Assembly: GCA_963693285.1 (NCBI GenBank)
Contig: OY848918.1
Location: forward strand, 744,001 to 808,000
From: Xestospongia muta
Taxonomy: Eukaryota; Porifera; Demospongiae; Haplosclerida; Petrosiidae
Length of the DNA: 64,000 bases
Direction of reading: 5' to 3'
In this document: piece by piece, positions 12,950-27,453 of the stretch
Position numbering within the stretch: position 1 is the first letter of the stretch
Layout of the letters: every line of letters starts with the position of its first letter
The notes under the pieces: generated by a model
Told to the model about the DNA's origin: nothing
What the model saw: the letters and a program-made list of their open reading frames with translations, nothing else
The model's database searches: none
Made by a program: the position numbers and the translations under genes

Positions 12950-13680
12950 CAGCATACTTCCAGAATACTGGGTTGTCAATGCTGTGTGTAATGATAACCT
13001 CCCATTACTAGAGATTGAAATCTTTTTAATTGTTCATCATACTGCTCTATTCTCTGATATCAATAATAAGTCACTGAATATGGTCACAGCCGTGTACAAT
13101 GCTTTAAATATAGCCACACTGATACTAGTGCCATTAAAGTTGAACAAGCTTCAATTGCAATTAACCTTGATTTGCTGGTACATCTATCCATCCAGGCATA
13201 GAACTGCCTTAATATATGTTATAGTTACCATAATTGGGTAGTCAATATCATAGACTTTGCTCTATTTGAACAAATATTCATATCAAGTAATTTATGTATA
13301 TATTCCCACTTTGGTATATATTAATATTAGAGTATTTAGACATTATGGGACTTGCTGTTATAGGAATTGACATTATAAGAGTTTACATTATGTGGATATT
13401 GATATTAATTTCCACCCTAACCTATTTTATTATGTTCATTTATTGACTAGAGGAACACACTCTATTGTATGTGTCTCTATTTGTTGTCAAGTCTTGTTAA
13501 ACAGAAATGATTTACTCAAATAGAATGATCCATTTCATTAATAGTTAAAAATAAAAAGTCTACAATTTAAATTTAATTAAATTATAATAACAGTCACTCT
13601 CTACATTGAGAAATAATTAATTAAAGTTGTACAGTAGTATCATCATATATTGTACGTTAATTGATATATCATCTAGTATA
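12950..13680. other. Unique spacer upstream of fragment pB
   Basis: About 730 bp not matching the other spacers. A 101-codon open stretch on the plus strand (12936-13241) has no recognisable domain and overlaps receptor-relic sequence at its start, so I do not call it a gene. The R3 3' UTR should lie here. Confidence 0.35.
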
Positions 13681-16600
13681 TTAATTGGTTTTAGAGTATG
13701 ATTCTAAACGATCATAAAGTGGAGAATGTTCTGTTTTTGGTTGAAAATGAAGTATATCAGAGTACACTACTTTATCAATAGATGGGGTAGGAGCTTGAGG
13801 TTGCTTTTTAGAAAATTTCTCAAGTTCTTGATAAACAACTGTTTCTTTTTTCTAAACAATAAAAAAATTATATACAATCTCTCAATATTATTATTACTTC
13901 AATAGAAACTGGACTCTCTTCTCTTTCAATACTCTTAGTATTCGACAGTGGCTGAGGACTGTCAATCTCTTCTTTCGGTAGATGGGGCGAAGACATCTGA
14001 ATAGATGTTATTGGCTATATATGTTATTAAAATTACATACAATCACTTAATATTATTATTACTTCAATGGAAACCACACTGTCAAGATTCTTAGTATTTG
14101 TTGACTGAACAAAGTCAATCTATAATATAATAATATTAATAATGTATCATATAATAACTTACTGATAGTCTATTATCAGCTGATAAATTAACAGCATAGG
14201 TTCCTATCAACAGTTTAAATGAAATGTTATCAGAACATATTAATTAACTCACTCTTCTTTCTATACCATAGTATGCAACAACAACAACACAGCAATAAAC
14301 ATAAAAATATGATAGCTCCACCCACAACAGGAGCAATATAATACCCTATTATATTATAAATAATTATAATATTCATTAAACTATGTACTTACATATTGGT
14401 AATGTAGTTGATAATGTTGTATTCATAGTATTAATTGGTGTTGTCATGGTAGCTACATAATATTATAATGTTATAATTGGCAAGGTAAGTTAACATAAAA
14501 TATATCAAGTAGTGTTCATAATAACAATGTAGATAAATATTGTATAACTTACTTGTAGTAGTTGGTAATGTATCAGTTATTACAAGATCTCTTAACATAA
14601 TAGCTGGTAATATTGATGTTAGTGGTATATCATTCTCCACATCATATACATAGACTGTATAATTACCAGCTGGAAGATTATCAATACAACCTTGTACAGT
14701 AAGATCACTTGGACTGTTTTGAACAAATGTTTTGTTCATTGAAGTCACTCCAATCACACTAACATAACATGACTTAGCAGATGGAGCAGGTGAAAATATA
14801 CACTCCACACATATAGAATTACCATTAGGGTAAGCAGTAGCATTTATAACATCATATGTACCTATGTCATATAATAATATCAATATATTACATAATATCA
14901 CTATCTCTTACTTAAAGTATGTATCAATGGATTACTCTGTCCAGCATTATTACTGAATATAATAGAAAGAGTACAGAGTTGATGTTTAGGAGCTGACAAA
15001 CTATCTGTTATGCTTGTAGCTTGACTTGAATATTCTACCAGATATATTTTGTTAAACATAACTACATCATCACATTGTACAGTGACTGTAACATTCTCTG
15101 GAGCTTCAGATGAACATTCCAGAATAATCTATAATAACTATGGTAATCATATAGTAACCACTATTGGATAGACTCACTGGTATATTAAACATCAACTTGA
15201 CTTCATTATTTATATAGGACAGAATAATAAATGTGGTATTTTCTTTGGCAGATCTTGGAGCTAAAATGACATCATAATATAAACACATATATTAGTTATT
15301 TTAACTAACCTCTTTGAAAAGAGAAGGTACTATTGTTATGTTCTCCTTCACCCAGTTCATTTATACCATATATGGTATATGTATAGCGATGACGAAATAA
15401 TTCCTGATCTTCATACTTGTATTCATTTCCCTTAATAGATAAATTTTGTAATAACATCTTGATGACATCATCATATATCAGTAGTATATAGTAAGATATC
15501 TGGACTCTACTGTCTACATTAGGAGGATCCCAACTGATAGTAATAGTAGTACAGTTGTCAAGTGATGAAAAGATATTGAGAACAGAAGTAAGAAAACCTG
15601 TCTCATACAAAAGATAATACACACACACAACATAACATGTGATATATAACTTACCAAATGGAAATGATATATTGTCAATGTCATCAAACTGTCCAGCTGG
15701 ATTACTAAGACTTACCTCAACAAGATATGTGCTCAAGTTAACAGGTGATGATATATTAACTATTATCAGTTGATTACTAATTAAAGACAGTGTCACATCA
15801 TTAGATAATGTTTGTTGTAGAACATCATTAGAGTCCTTGATATTCACTGTAACATTAGTAGGATACTCACCAATACATAGACCACTGACCTAGTAAAGAT
15901 AAGAGATACGAGGTAAGCTAAAAGTTAATATGTATTAAAAATATCATAGTACCATTATGAACATTGTATATATTCCAACATAATGTGTATTTTATAGAAC
16001 TACTAACTACTAGAATATTTACCAATACATATATCTTAACATTATAATAATATAATTCCACATATTGTATAGACAGACTACATTGGTTATATTATCAAGA
16101 ACACGTTTTGTCTATAAACTAACATTAATAAACGCTTGAAATAAAACATTATTTCCATCTACTGCTGGTATAACTGATACTGGAATAGTTTGAGGAACTA
16201 AAATATAACAGAAATGTACCATCACTGTATAACATAATATGTTACCTCTAGCAATATAGTACATGACATTATTACTATCTCCTATGCCAGCTCCATTAAT
16301 ACCAAAGATATATATAGTAGTTACATTACATGGATCATCATTACTAGATGTCAGGATGTACTCAGTAGTATTAACTGTGTCTTGAAGTGTTCCTTGATCA
16401 TCATTAATGTTATATCCAGTGATAGGTACATTATCCAATGTATATGGTGCAGACCACATCAGTAACACACTAGATCCATTGAGAACTGCAACAATTAGAT
16501 CTTTAACAGGAGCTAGTAAACCTACATTAATATATCATAATAATATGACATGTATAACATTAGCTCACCTTGTATTCTTAATACAGCAATGTCACTATAT

Positions 16601-17005
16601 CTGTTCATTGGAGAACCAAATGCTGTACATGATATATTAGTATTGTTATTATCTTCAAATGCTTCAGCAATTAATACTCTTCTCTTTTTCGTTCCATTGA
16701 GACTATCTTGTGGTTGTTGTGAAAATCCTCTGGTATTGTACATGTTATCATTAGATAGTAACATGTTATTGACATTGAAGACAATCAGGTCAGCAACAGC
16801 TTCACATTTAAAACTAACTGTTGAGTTGAGAGTAGTATTGACTGACTGAGGATGAACTGTAATATCTATATAATGTTGTAGTAATCATGATGATTCAATA
16901 ATGACACTTACTAGCTGATTGGACATCTACAATAATAGATATTACCACAGTGAGCAAGATAAACAGCATCTTTCTGACTACTATTATAATAACAAGATAA
17001 TACAT
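13681..17005 (-). CDS. R3: Ig-(FN3-X)2-Z receptor with two ITIM-type motifs
   Basis: Fifteen exons: 16912-17005, 16569-16865, 16246-16521, 16124-16197, 15655-15889, 15310-15597, 15178-15260, 14912-15128, 14553-14861, 14393-14452, 14253-14345, 14163-14203, 14063-14119, 13898-14014 and 13681-13851. They total 2412 bp (803 residues). Order: signal peptide, Ig, FN3, X, FN3, X, Z (CVECIF, KSCYVSV, GCIDNLPAGNY), Thr-rich stalk, membrane span ending in a five-cysteine run (LLLCCCCCILWYRKK), and tail. The last exon holds TVVYQELEKF and KVVYSDILHF, both fitting the ITIM consensus (V/I at -2, L/I at +3) and 23 residues apart, then SPLYDRLES. The extra exon 13898-14014 is Ser-Pro rich. Predicted single-pass surface receptor able to recruit SH2 phosphatases if phosphorylated; ligand unknown. 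The gene is intact. Confidence 0.9.
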
Positions 17006-20000
17006 AACTATATAGGACTATATGCTAGTTTATATAATGTATAGTACTATTTAGTTGTCAGTGCTTTTATCTATATTGGTGGTTTTAGTTATTAAGAATT
17101 ATACCTATTATAACATTGTAATGATTAAAGTTGTTTCTTTATGTTAAAGTTTATAATGAACTACGAGGTTTAATGAACTTTTTCAAACTAAAAAAGTAGT
17201 TATGACATTCACAGTAACATGTGTTAATCAGCTGACATTTATTTTATTAAATTAACTAATCACTCTTAGCAATGATGTGTTATTTGTAGTCGGCAATCTC
17301 CTGAGCATAAGTCAATGCATAGGTATTTAAGTGGTACATTGTTTTTTGAGTAAAATAAAGATTGTGTTTAGCACAGGAAACAATCCAAAACACTGAACAC
17401 AATGGTAAAATATATACTCCAGTCCTTATTGATTAGAGTATATATGTGATGTTTATGTGGACAATATGTGTTAATATGTATATTGCTCAATATTATAATT
17501 TTATACTGATATATATTTAAGGATGGTGTAACATTGTTCTATAAGAAGGGAGTGCATGGTTGTCACTACTTTTATCACAATTGTACTCATGACAGTTATA
17601 ACAGGAAATAATTGCTTAGGTCAACAACAAATAGTTACAAGATAAACAGCATTTTTCTGACTACTATTATAATGGGCTACAAAATGTTTGGTACTTTCAA
17701 GAAAGGTGGTGTAAAACTAGTCCTACACAAGTAGTTGATTAATGATAGTATCAGGAGATTTAGGTACCACGAGGTTCCTAATTTTCTCTTTATGATGAAT
17801 GTTACATTTTTGGGTACAAACTACACACACACACGCATATATATATCAAACATTATATCAAACATTGTTTCATGGCTCAAGAGACCCTTTCCATCTTTGC
17901 CATATACCATTTTATTTCCTATATAACAAATTTCAAAGAGATTGATTAGGTTTATTTGAGACAACTATATGATAGTTCTCTGTGACAAAGTTTCTGGCTA
18001 GCAGTGCCATCCTGCATTCAAATAATTTTCATGTTTGAATAAATCTGATTAAATTTGTTGGTCATTTACACATTTTAATTGTTATATTATTTGAAAATAT
18101 CTCCATGCAGTTTCCAGGTGTACAGAGATATGTTACTTTTAATTCTATAACACTAATGGCTTTGATCATTTTTAGGTTTTCTCAGTACCAGACGTTTGTT
18201 AGCTTGAAGTTGATTGCTATTGTGGCACTTTACATTACAATTTTATATCTATTCTTTAAATTCATGCTTACCTTACAAGTAGACAGCTGAAGTTAGCCTC
18301 ACTTTCAGACAGCAAATACCTGACATTCTTGTGGTTATTCGATTTGCGTAGGTGTTACCACATCAAAAGGTGGAGCTGTTATAATATTTTTGATTTTTTC
18401 TTAATTTATAGATTAATAATATATATGTAAATATTTTCATTTAATTAAATAGATATGAAGAAGGTGCATGAGCAATAACAGTAACAATATAATTGTTGTG
18501 TATTAATAACATAACATGAGAATACATACTATATTGCTGAACTGAAATTGTAATAGTCTTATAATGTTTTGTTATTCTCTATTAATAATTACTTCTATTA
18601 TTGTTTTAGTTTTGAATATTATAGTATTTTCTGTCTTGACAATGGGTCTCATCTAATGAAACAATTATTATTAATTAATCATTGACTTATTAATTTAATC
18701 ATATATTAGTATATAATTAGACAACCAATTATCAGTTAGTAATAATAAAAGTCTTTTTAATTTTTGATATGAAAATGTCAAATATTCTATTCAATTATAC
18801 AACAAACTGGACACCTTCTCTATTGCATTATTGCCTCTTACATTTTTGAATCCTCATTACCTAGGTCGATACATTACAGATTATAATTAGTGTTGATTGG
18901 ACAAACAGTTATTGATCAGCAATAATATAAGTCTGTTTACTTTTTGATATAAATCTTTCTTGTATCATTGTCTCTTAAACATTTGAATATCCCACACTAC
19001 TAACTGTTTCTTTTCATTTTTCTGTAGATATTATTGGTCAAAGGACCACACTTACTTTTACAACGTTCCCAATTAGTCCTGTCCTTAGACTACCACACTC
19101 CATGATAAAAGGTAGTCAGGTTCCTTTGTTTGATTTTCTTAGGACAGAAGGTCTTAAATAATGAAATAAACATGTATGTCCTTCATTTCCTGTCCTGTTT
19201 TCTCTAAGTCTAAAACAGCTCATTGGACACAGTGATATAAGTGTGCTTATATCATTTGCTGTCCCAAAAATGGAGCAAAGATACCAGACTACCTTCACAG
19301 TTGGTGATGAGACTAAGTCACACACAATTGTATTAATACATACAAAATATATGTGAAAATAATTAATATTGTCAACCACAAACCTTTCTATACCATAATT
19401 AACAATTTCAACAAAATACATTTGAATATTATTAATAAAATTGACCATAAATCTTAGTCAGCCAGCAATAATAATTATTTTTCCCAAACTTTTCCATTTT
19501 TGCTTGGTAGATACACTACATCTACACTTGCAATGGTTTAAAATAAAATTTCATTCACATTATCATCATCTGGTCAGTGTGGTCGAGAAACAAGAGAAGT
19601 CTACTTTTCTAAATAATTCAGGAATCATGTCAGTACAAACTAATCTCAAGACTAAGTACAACACTTTAATCTTTATCTGGTAGGAATGGCAGTATAAAAT
19701 TCCCCACATAGTAACTAGAACTCAAATCCACCGTGCCATTGGAAACAAGACTATACTGTACATGTCAATACATGTTTAGTGAGACTCTACTGTGTGGCTA
19801 CTATGTAGGGCTTTCCATACTACCATTCCTACTGTAGTCTTGTTTGTGATGTTTAAATTTGTACTGCCATCTCTACATGTCATGAAGTTTTTAGATTTGT
19901 TTATATCATCATGATTATTGGTAGTATATCCAAACTAATTAATTTTTGGTATTAGTAATAATATCATATTTTAAAGCTAAATGTTATGATAGTTTTATTT

Positions 20001-20502
20001 CTAAGTCTCTATGTTGTTATACTTTAATTTCTGAAACTGAAATTATAAGACAATAGACCAGTTTGTTATTGATACACATTATATGATATAATGAACAGAT
20101 GTAATTGTAGCTACTTAGGAATATCAACATTAACAAATGAAGTACAATATTATAATTATTTGAGTATCTTTGTAGTTCTGATAATATTTTATGTGTATAA
20201 CATGTTAATAGTTTCTTTACTTAAGGAAATAACTTATTCCAAAGTGTGGTCATTATCATTACTGCAAAAATCAGGTAAAAACAATACAGATATTAATGTA
20301 TGATATCAGTACACAGATGTAAAATATGTTTTGTGTTGTTGTCTCATTGGCTCAAGTGTCTCTTGAGAAGATTGTGGATGAGTTGGTGTTGTTTTCATTG
20401 ATTGAAGCTAATTAAAAATAAAAGATTTACATTTTGGACTTTTCATTCATTTTGCATATTTGAAAAACTACTTCTGTTAAGATAGAGATAACTGTCAAAT
20501 AA
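17006..20502. repeat. Intergenic spacer C
   Basis: About 3.5 kb homologous to the other spacers, most closely to spacer E. The R3 upstream segment keeps a TATA-like element (about 17029-17038) but not the TGACGTCA palindrome. A 33-bp stretch at about 17639-17672 matches part of the receptor signal-peptide exon. Plus-strand open stretches at 17735-17926 and 18105-18290 (the latter with a membrane-span-like LIAIVALYITILYLFFKF) recur in other spacers with stops and frameshifts, so they look like gene relics. The R4 3' UTR lies at the left-coordinate end of R4, just below 20503. Confidence 0.5.
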
Positions 20503-23193
20503 TTAACTACAAGTAGTATTATTATCTCTTGGTAACTGATGATCTCTCATAACAAGACCTACAATAAAGTCATATTATGTAATATATTATAAGAGTACTT
20601 ACTGTCATGATAGTTCTCAGGAGAGTCTTCTTCAATATGACCAGGTAATGGTCCTTCATTATGATATCCTATCTGGTGTTGAGGTGATACCAATATTGGC
20701 TCTACTTCACTGGTACTGGTAAGAGAAGGAGATGTTAGTCCTCCAGTGATCTCTTCATCATTGGACATTTGTTTGGTAGTATCTGATGTCTTGTTAGTTT
20801 TAGCTGGTATATGAGGTGGTATATGATCATCTTGTACATTAGCTGGTATTATAGTAACACTAGGTATTGATGGCTCTATATCATCATAAGATGGAGGATG
20901 TTGTTCTGTTTTTGGTGGAAAATGAAGTATATCAGAATATAGTACTTTATCACTAGATGGGGGAGGAGCTTGAGGTCGCTTTTTAGAAAATTTCTGAAGG
21001 TCTTGATAAACAACTGTTTCTTTTTTCTATACAATAGAATAATATTATATACAATCTCTTAATATTATTATTACTTCAATAGAAACTGAACTCTCTTCTA
21101 TTTCCATACTCTCAGAACTCATAGTATATGTTTTTAACTGAGTACTAACAATCTATAATAATAATAATATTAATAATATATCATATAATAACTTACTGAT
21201 GGTCTATTATCAGCATTTGAAAATAAACTATTATCATTGTTTTCTTTCTTTTCTATGAACAGTTTAAATACAATATTATATAACTAAATTAACTTACTTC
21301 TCTTCCTATAATATAGTATACAACAACAACAACAACATGTACTGCTCACTATGATAACTCCACCCACACCACCAACACTGACACCAATAATCCCTATTAT
21401 ATTATAAATAATATAGTAATTATTAAACTATGTACTTACATATTTGTGGTGTTGATTTAGTTGATAATGTTGTATTCATAGTATTAATTGGTGTAGCAGC
21501 TGTTGATATAGTAACTATATAATTTCATTAAAATTGATAAGACAAATTAATGTGGAATACATCCCATTGTGTTTTATATTGACGGTGTAGTGAAATTTTA
21601 AACTTACTTGTAGTAGTTGGCAATATATCAGTTATTACAATATCTCTTAATATTATAGCTGGTAATATTGATGTTAGTGGTATATCATTCTCCACATCAT
21701 ATACATAGACTGTATAATTACCAGCTGGGAGATTATCAATACAACCTTGTACAGTAAAATCACTTGGATTGTTTTTAACAAATGTTTTGTTCATTGAAGT
21801 CACTCCAATCACACTAACATAACATGACTTAGCAGATGGAGCAGATGAAAATACACACTCCACACATATAGAATTAGCATTAGGGTAAGCAGTAGCATTT
21901 ATAACATCATATGTACCTATATCATATAATAATATCAATATATTACATAATATCACTATCTCTTACATAAAGTATGAATCAATGAATCACTCTGTCCAGC
22001 ATTATTACTGAAGATAATAAAGAGAATACATTGTTGATGTTGAGGAGCTGACAGACTGTCTGTTATGTTCATAGAATATTCTATCAGATATGTTTTAATA
22101 AATATAACTACATCATCACATTGTACAATGACTGTAGCATTCTGTGGAGCTTCAGATGAACATTCCAGAATAATCTACAGTAACTATGCTAATCACACAG
22201 CAACTGCTATTGGATAGACTCACTGGTATATTAAACATCAAATTGACTTCATTATTTATATAGGACAGAATAGTAAATGTAGTATTTTCTTTGGCAGATC
22301 TTGGAGCTAAAATGATGTGATAAAATAACACACATATTAGTTATTTTAAGTAACCTCTTTGAAAAGAGAAGGTACTATTGTTATGTTCTCCTTCACCCAG
22401 TTCATTTATACCATATATGGTATATGTATATCGATGATGAAATAATTCCTGATCTTCATACTTGTATTCATTTCCATTAATAGATACATTTTGTAATAAC
22501 ATCTTGTTGACATCATCATATATCAGTAGTATATAGTAAGATATCTGGACTCTACTGTCTACATTAGGAGGATTCCAACTGATAGTAATAGTAGTACAGT
22601 TGTCAAGTGATGAAGAGATATTAAGAACAGAAGTAAGAAAACCTGTCTCATACAAGAGATAATACACACACACACAACATAACATGTGATATATAACTTA
22701 CCAAATGGAAATGATATATTGTCAATGTCATCAAACTGTCCAGCTGGATTACTAAGAGTTACTTCAACAAGATATGTCCTCAAGTTAACAGGTGATGATA
22801 TATTAACTAATATCAGTTGATTAACTAAAGACAGTCTCACATCATTAGATAATGTTTGTTGTAGAACATCATTAGAGTCCTTGATATTTACTGTAACATT
22901 AGTAGGATACTCACTAATACATAGACCACTGACCTAAGAGATGAGAAAAAATTATTATAACTATAAAAACAAATTGTCTTAGTTAGCAGCGTAAGCCATG
23001 GTACTATAATATGATATCATAATATAATTGGTGTATTCTATAGACAATATATTACTGAACACTTGTACACTATAAACTAACATTGATAAACACTTGAAAC
23101 AAAATGATGTCTTCTATTATTGTTGGAACAATTGACACTGGAAGAGTTTGAGGAACTAAATAAAACAAAAATAATGAAGTCTCCATTTGTAAC

Positions 23194-23256
<63 letters not shown>

Positions 23257-24005
23257 ATACCTCTAGCAATATAGGATATGACATTATTACTATCACCTAT
23301 ACCAGCTCCATTAATACCAGAGACATATACAGTAGTTACAGTACAAGCATCTAGTATGTACTCAGTAGTATTAACTGTGTCTAGAAGTGTTCCTTGATCA
23401 TCATTGATGTTATATCCAGTGATAGGTACATTATCCAATGTATATGGTGCAGACCACATCAGTAACACACTAGATCCATTGAGAACTGTAGCTGTTAGAC
23501 CCTTAACAGCAGCTAGTAAACCTACATCAGTATATCATAATAATATGACATCTATAACATTAGCTCACCTTGTATTCTTAATACAGCAATGTCACTATCT
23601 TTATTCATTGGAGAACCATATGCTGTACATGATATATTAGTATTGTTATTATCTTTTAATGCTTCAGCAATTAACACTCTTCTCTTTTTCGTTCCATTGA
23701 GAGTGATTACATCTTCTTGTGAAAATCCTCTGCTATTGTATATGTTATCAATAGATAGTGACATATTGTTGACTTTGAAGACAATTACGTCAGCATCACC
23801 TTCACATGTAAAATTAACTGTTGAGTTGAGAGTAGTATTGACTGACTGAGGATGAACTATAATATCTGTATAATGTTGTAGTAATCATGATGATTAAAAA
23901 ATTATACTTACTAGCTCTGTGGACATCCACAAGAATAGATATTATCACAGTGAGCAAGATAAACAGCATCTTTCTGACTACTATTATAATAACAAGATAA
24001 TACAT
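20503..24005 (-). CDS. R4: Ig-(FN3-X)2-Z receptor with ITIM tail
   Basis: Exons 23912-24005, 23569-23865, 23261-23521, 23082-23155, 22702-22933, 22355-22642, 22224-22306, 21967-22174, 21608-21916, 21440-21514, 21298-21393, 21197-21252, 21075-21152, 20603-21026 and 20503-20558 total 2631 bp (876 residues). Ectodomain as R3. The span ends in six cysteines (CCCCCCILYYRKR). Tail: TVVYQDLQKF and KVLYSDILHF (both ITIM-type, 23 residues apart), PPSYDDIEPS, one degenerate proline repeat (ANVQDDHIPPHIP), an acidic region with YHNE, and a C-terminus from a separate small exon. An extra in-frame ATG lies at 24026, but 24005 matches all paralogues. Intron 3 contains a long TA microsatellite starting at its donor. 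The gene is intact. Confidence 0.9.
23197..23259. repeat. (TA)n microsatellite in R4 intron 3
   Basis: About 60 bp of TA with one TTT interruption, directly abutting the minus-strand splice donor after the FN3-1 exon. The equivalent intron in R1, R2, R5 and R6 has shorter TA or TATG runs at the same place. Confidence 0.9.
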
Positions 24006-27000
24006 AACTATATATATATAGGACAATATGCTAGTTTATATAATGTATAGTACTATTTAGTTGTCAGTGCTTTTATCTATATTGGTAGTTTTAGTAATTA
24101 AGAATTATACCTATTATAACATTGTAATGATTAAAGTTGTTGTTTATGTTAAAGTTTATAGTGAACTACAAAGTTTAATGAACTTTTTTAAACTAAAAAA
24201 GTAGTTGTGACAATCACAGTAACATGTGATATTCAGCTGACATTTATTTTATTAAATTAACTAATCACTCTTAGCAATGATGTGTTGTTTGTAGTTGGCT
24301 ATCTCCTGAGCATAAGTCATTGTATAGGTATTTAAGTGGTACATTGTTTTTTGAGTAAAGTAAAGATTGTGTTTAGCACAGGAAACAATCCAAAACATTG
24401 AACACAATGGTAAAATATATACTCCAGTCCTTATCAATTAGAGTATATATGTGATGTTTACATACACAATATGTATTAGTATGTATATTGTACAATATGA
24501 TACTTTTATACTGATATATATATAAGGATGGTTTAACATTGTTGTATAAAGAGGGAGTGTACAGTTGTCACTACTTCTATCACAATTTTACTCATGATAG
24601 TTATAACAGGAAATTATTGCTTGGATCAACAACAAATATGGACTACCAATTGTCTAATACTTTCAAGAAACGTGATTTGAAACTGGTTCTACACAAGTAG
24701 TTGATAAATGATAGTATCAGGAGATTTAGGTACCATGAGGTTCCTAATTTTCTCTTAATGATGAATGTTACATTTTTGGGTCCAAAGTACATATATATCA
24801 AACATTGTTTCATGGCTAAAGAGACCCTTTCCATCTTTGCCATATACCATTTTATTTCCTATATAACAAATTTCAAAGAGAATGTGGATTGATTAGGTTT
24901 ATTTGAGACAACTATATGATAGTTCTCTGTGACAAAGTTTCTGGCTAGCACTAGTACTGTCATCCTGCATTCATATAATTTTCATGTTTGAATAAATCTG
25001 ATTAAATTTGTTGGTCATTTACACATTTTAATTGTTATATTATTTGAAAATATCTCCATGCAGTTTCCAAGTGTACAGAGATATGTTACTGTAATTCCAT
25101 AACACTAATGGCTTTGATCATTTTTAGGTTTTCTCAGTATCAGCCGTTTGTTAGCTTGAAGCTGATTGTTATTGTGGCACTTTACATTACAATTTTATAT
25201 CTATTCTTTAAATTCATGCTTACCTTACAAGTAGACAACTGAAGTTAGCCTCACTTTCAGACAGCAAATACCTGAGATTCTTGTGGTTATTAGATTTGCG
25301 TGGGTGTTACTACATCAAAAGGTGGAGCTGTTTTGATTTTCAATTTAAAGATTAATAATGTTTTCATTTAATTAAATAGACCTGAAGAAGGTGCCTGAAC
25401 AATAACAGCAACAATATATTGTTGTGTATAACATGAGAATACATACTATATTGCTGAACTGGTTATAATAGAAATCAATACTGAAGTTAGAAATAATCAC
25501 AATAGCAATATGAACATTGCAACCAAACCTACTAATATATCAACAGAAACTTAATAAATTAAATAAAGAATGACTTATATTTTCAAATTTATTATTGTAG
25601 AACTCATTACTTAGATTGAGACATTAGATATTATAATTATTAATTAGTAATGATCAACATCTGTTTACTTTTTGATATGAAAAAGTCAAATATCCTATTC
25701 AACTATACAATAAACTGGACACCTTCTCTATTGCATTATTGCCTCTTAAATTTTTGAATCCTCATTACCTGGGTTGAGATATTACAGATTATAATTAGTG
25801 TTGATTGGACAAACAATTATTGATCATCAATAATATAAGTCTGTTTACTTTTTTATATAAATCTTTCTTGTATCATTGTCTCTTAAACATTTGAATACCT
25901 CACACCACTAACTGATTTTTTTCATTTTTCTGTAGATATTATTGGTCAAAGGACCACACCTACTTTTACAACAGTCTCAATTAGTCCTGTCCTTAGCCTA
26001 CGACACTCCATGGTAAAAGGTAGTCAGGTACCTTTGTTTGATTTTCTTGGGACAGGAAGTCTTAAATAATGAAATAAACATGTATGTCCTTCATTTCCTG
26101 TCCTGTTTTCTCTAAGTCTAAAAACAGCTCATTGGACACAGTGATATAAGTGTGCTTATATCATTTTCTGTCCCAAAAATGGAGCAAAGATACCAGACTA
26201 CCTTCACAGTTGATGATGAGACTACGTCACACACAATTGTATTAATACATACAAAATATATGTGAAAATAATTAATATTGTCAACCACAAACCTTTCTAT
26301 ACCATAATTAACAATTTCAACAAAATGCATTTGAATATTATTAATACAATTGACCACAAACCTTAGTAGGCCAGCATTAATAATTATTTTTTCCAAAATT
26401 TTCCATTTTTGCTGGGTAGATACACCACATCTACACTCATAATGGTTTAAAATAAAATTTCATTCACATTATCATCATCTGGTCAGTGTGGTCGAGAAAC
26501 AAGAGAAGTCTACTTTTCTAAATAATTCAGGAATCATGTCAGTACAAACTAATCTCAAGACTTAGTACATCATCTTAATCTTCATCTGGTAGGAATGGCA
26601 GCATAAAATTTCCCACATAGTAACTAGAACTCAAATCCACCGTGCCATTGGAAACAAGACTATACTGTACATGTCAATACATGTTTAGTGAGACTCTACT
26701 GTGTGGCTACTATATAGTGATTTCCAATACTACCATTCCTACTGTAGTCTTGTTTGTGATGTTTGTACTGCCATCCCTACATCTCATGAAGTTTTTAGAT
26801 TTGTTTATATCATCGTGATTATTGGTAGTATATCCAAACTAATTAATTTTTGGTATTAGTAATAATATCATATTTTAAAGCTAAATGTTATGATAGTTTT
26901 ATTTCTAAGTCTTTATGTTGTTATACTTTAATTTTTGAAACTGAAAACATAAGATAATAGACCATTTGTTATTAATACACATTATATGATATAATGAACA

Positions 27001-27453
27001 GATATATAATTGTAGCTATTTAGAAATATCAACATTAAAAAATGAAGTAAAATATTATAAATACTTGAGTATCTTTGTATTTCTGGTTATATTCTGTGTA
27101 TAACATGTTAATAGTTTCTTTACTTAAGGAAAGAACTTATTCCAAAGTGTGGTTATTATCGTTACTGCAAAAATCAGGTAAAAACAATACAGATATTAAT
27201 GTATGATATCAGTACACAGACTTAAAATGTCTTTTGTGTTGTTGTCTCATATAAACAATTGTAAGAACAATGATTGGCTCAAGTGTCTCTTTCTTAGTCA
27301 TTGTATCTAGATGTGAGAAATCTTATATGAGTTGGTGTTGTTTTCATTGATTGTAGCTAATTAAAAAAGATTTACATTTTGGACTTTTCATTCATTTTGC
27401 AAATTGAAAAACTACTTCTGTTAAGATAGAGATAACTACTGTCAAATAATCAA
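24006..27453. repeat. Intergenic spacer D
   Basis: About 3.4 kb homologous to spacers C and E with indels. No intact gene. It contains a TATA-like element upstream of R4 and the recurring relic stretches described for the other spacers, here with additional disruptions. Confidence 0.5.

Noticed and set aside
12936..13241. 101-codon plus-strand frame as a novel membrane protein
   Set aside because: Starts inside receptor-relic sequence, has no recognisable domain, no homologue in the other units and ordinary AT-rich hydrophobic bias.
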